Positions 62,573 to 64,000 of a stretch of 64,000 nucleotides of DNA are shown here, one piece after another. The position numbers and the translations under genes were made by a program. The notes under the pieces were generated by a model, which saw only the letters and a list, made by a program, of their open reading frames with translations, was not told the DNA's origin and ran no database searches. The number at the start of each line of letters is the position of its first letter. Position 1 is the stretch's first letter. Source of the stretch: Sphingobium yanoikuyae (GTDB lineage Bacteria > Pseudomonadota > Alphaproteobacteria > Sphingomonadales > Sphingomonadaceae). Location of the stretch: NCBI RefSeq assembly GCF_013001025.1, contig NZ_CP053021.1, forward strand, positions 4,843,001 to 4,907,000, in the 5' to 3' direction.

Positions 62573-64000
62573 TTGTCGAAATTCACTTTCGCACGGTCGG
62601 CGCTGCTGCTGACCTCGGCCTTCGGTGCGCTCGCCCTTGGTGGCGTCGCCCATGCGCAGGAAGCGGGCGCTGACGCCGGCCAGCTCGACGAGATCGTCGT
62701 GACCGCCGAGCGCCGCTCGGAAAATCTGCAGAAGGTGCCCGTCTCGGTCGGCGTCGTGCAGGGCGATGCGCTGCGCAACCTGACCGCCGGCGGCGGCGAC
62801 ATTCTCGAACTCGCCGCCCGCGTGCCCGGCCTTTACGCCGAAACCACCACCGGCCGCATCTTCCCGCGCTTCTACATCCGCGGCCTTGGCAATATCGACT
62901 TCTACCTCGGCGCGTCGCAGCCGGTGTCGATCATCCAGGACGATGTCGTGCTGGAGCATGTCGTGCTGAAGTCGAACCCGGTGTTCGACGTCAACCAGGT
63001 GGAAGTGCTGCGCGGCCCGCAGGGTTCGCTGTTCGGCCGCAACACCACGGCGGGCATCATCAAGTTCGACACCATCCGTCCGTCGATGGATTGGGAAGGT
63101 CGCGCCCAGGCCAGCTATGGCAGCTATAACACCGTCACCTTCGACGGCGGCATCGGCGGCCCGATCGTCGCGGACAAGCTCGCCTTCCGCGTCTCGGCCC
63201 TCTACCAGCATCGCGACGACTGGGTCGACAACACCTACACCGGCCCCAGCGCCGACGGCACTGTGTCGCCGAAGAAGGACGCGATGGGCGGCTATAATGA
63301 GAAGGACGTGCGCCTTCAGCTGCTGATGACACCGACCGAAAATGTCTCGATGCTGACCAGCGTTCATGCGCGCGACTATGACGGCACCTCGACCATCTTC
63401 CACCGCGCCGGCCTCACCAAGGGCAGCAACAGCGTGTCGGGCGAACCCCGCTCGAAGATCGCCCTCGACGAAGCGATGAACAACCCGCAGGCCTACAAGA
63501 CCTATGGCGCGTCGGAAAATATCGCGATCGACATGGGCCCCGTCACCCTGACCTCGATCACCGCCTATGAAACCACGTCGGGCTACAGCCGTGGTGACAC
63601 CGATGGCGGCGCGGGTGCGGATTATCCGGTGAACGGCGTGGCCAACGGCTTCGGCCAGAGCCAGGGCAATGTCCGTGATCTTGACCAGCTGACCCAGGAA
63701 GTCCGCCTCGCCAGCAACGGCGACAGTGCCTTCAAGTGGCAGGTCGGCGGCATGTATTTCGACAGCCGCGACACCACCGACTTCTACCAGCGCGCCTATT
63801 TCCTGACCGGCACCGCCAACAATCCCAACAACTGGGTGCGTCTGCGCAACAAGAATGAAAGCTGGGGCCTGTTCGGCCAAGCGAGCTACGAAGTGGTACC
63901 GGGCCTGACCATCACCGCTGGCGGCCGCTACACCAAGGACACGAAGGAAACCCGTCTGGTCCGCGCCACCGCCAATGCGGCGGGCGTCTCGACCTATGCC
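62573..64000 (+). CDS. TonB-dependent receptor, 5' part, TTG start
   Basis: The frame has no ATG near its start; TTG at 62573 after GGGGA gives a signal peptide (SKFTFARSALLLTSAFGALA) cleaved at HAQ. Then follow the TonB box-like DEIVVTAERRSENLQKVPVS, the plug motifs VEVLRGPQGSLFGRNTTAG and the start of the barrel (FDGGIGGPIV, YGSYNTVTFDG). The gene runs out of the window at 476 codons. It resembles the xenosiderophore or sterol/aromatic receptors abundant in sphingomonads. Confidence 0.9.
   Translation, partial: MSKFTFARSALLLTSAFGALALGGVAHAQEAGADAGQLDEIVVTAERRSENLQKVPVSVGVVQGDALRNLTAGGGDILELAARVPGLYAETTTGRIFPRFYIRGLGNIDFYLGASQPVSIIQDDVVLEHVVLKSNPVFDVNQVEVLRGPQGSLFGRNTTAGIIKFDTIRPSMDWEGRAQASYGSYNTVTFDGGIGGPIVADKLAFRVSALYQHRDDWVDNTYTGPSADGTVSPKKDAMGGYNEKDVRLQLLMTPTENVSMLTSVHARDYDGTSTIFHRAGLTKGSNSVSGEPRSKIALDEAMNNPQAYKTYGASENIAIDMGPVTLTSITAYETTSGYSRGDTDGGAGADYPVNGVANGFGQSQGNVRDLDQLTQEVRLASNGDSAFKWQVGGMYFDSRDTTDFYQRAYFLTGTANNPNNWVRLRNKNESWGLFGQASYEVVPGLTITAGGRYTKDTKETRLVRATANAAGVSTYA

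Overview
The window is high-GC alphaproteobacterial DNA, most likely a chromosome of the family Sphingomonadaceae (Sphingobium/Sphingomonas type). The reasons are two large TonB-dependent receptors, single-domain families frequent in sphingomonads (DUF3297, DUF3617, DUF2235, HPP, Rap1a/Tai-like), and a backbone in which guaA, recF, dnaN, rlmN and uvrB are scattered rather than clustered. No rRNA, tRNA or CRISPR array was recognised.

Positions 1 to about 12,750 are the right end of an integrative and conjugative element (ICE) or its remnant, inserted against the 3' end of guaA. In order it carries small accessory genes (DUF736, membrane proteins), a regulatory block (XRE repressor, stand-alone DUF2285 protein, and a two-frame DUF6499/DUF2285 activator that needs a +1 frameshift), an AlpA/RdfS-like excisionase, a plasmid-type replication and partition cassette (RepA with internal iteron-like repeats, ParA, RHH protein), DUF2840, the TraF peptidase, a second DUF736, a lytic transglycosylase, an oriT-like region, the relaxase RlxS and the coupling protein TraG. 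This layout resembles the tripartite-type ICEMlSym family of rhizobia. The element looks immobile on its own: traG is cut after about 445 codons and fused tail to tail with an integrase that keeps only its N-terminal ~185 residues, so a deletion removed the traG end, any trb genes that lay there and the integrase catalytic domain. A cluster of TACCGTCA repeats lies between int and guaA.

From 12,750 to about 28,500 is housekeeping and envelope DNA: guaA, an MFS exporter, a Q/N-rich microprotein with a strong terminator, a Tat-exported dienelactone hydrolase, a periplasmic peroxiredoxin, recF, two tandem CHAP proteins, a trypsin-like protease, DUF350, cyclopropane fatty acid synthase, a molybdopterin oxidoreductase with its cytochrome b partner, and two small outer-membrane barrels. 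From 28,500 to 46,000 are rlmN, a NYN-domain gene that looks inserted, an IalB-like protein, dnaN, a GGDEF-EAL-PilZ regulator, a TonB receptor with a glycine-rich insert, an M28 peptidase, a nucleoside hydrolase with an altered metal motif, and proline iminopeptidase.

From 46,000 to 50,500 there are two toxin modules around uvrB: a HigBA pair, and a LysM-nuclease toxin with a YezG-like immunity gene. The remainder holds DUF3617 lipoproteins, an HPP membrane protein, an NAPE-PLD-like hydrolase, an arylsulfatase, MarC, a DUF2235 hydrolase, a soluble chemoreceptor with reversed domain order, a DMT transporter, a DUF3667 protein, and the 5' part of a second TonB receptor that starts with TTG. The most noteworthy signals are the conserved frameshift regulator in the ICE, the internal deletion that fixed the ICE in place, and the LysM-nuclease/immunity pair.
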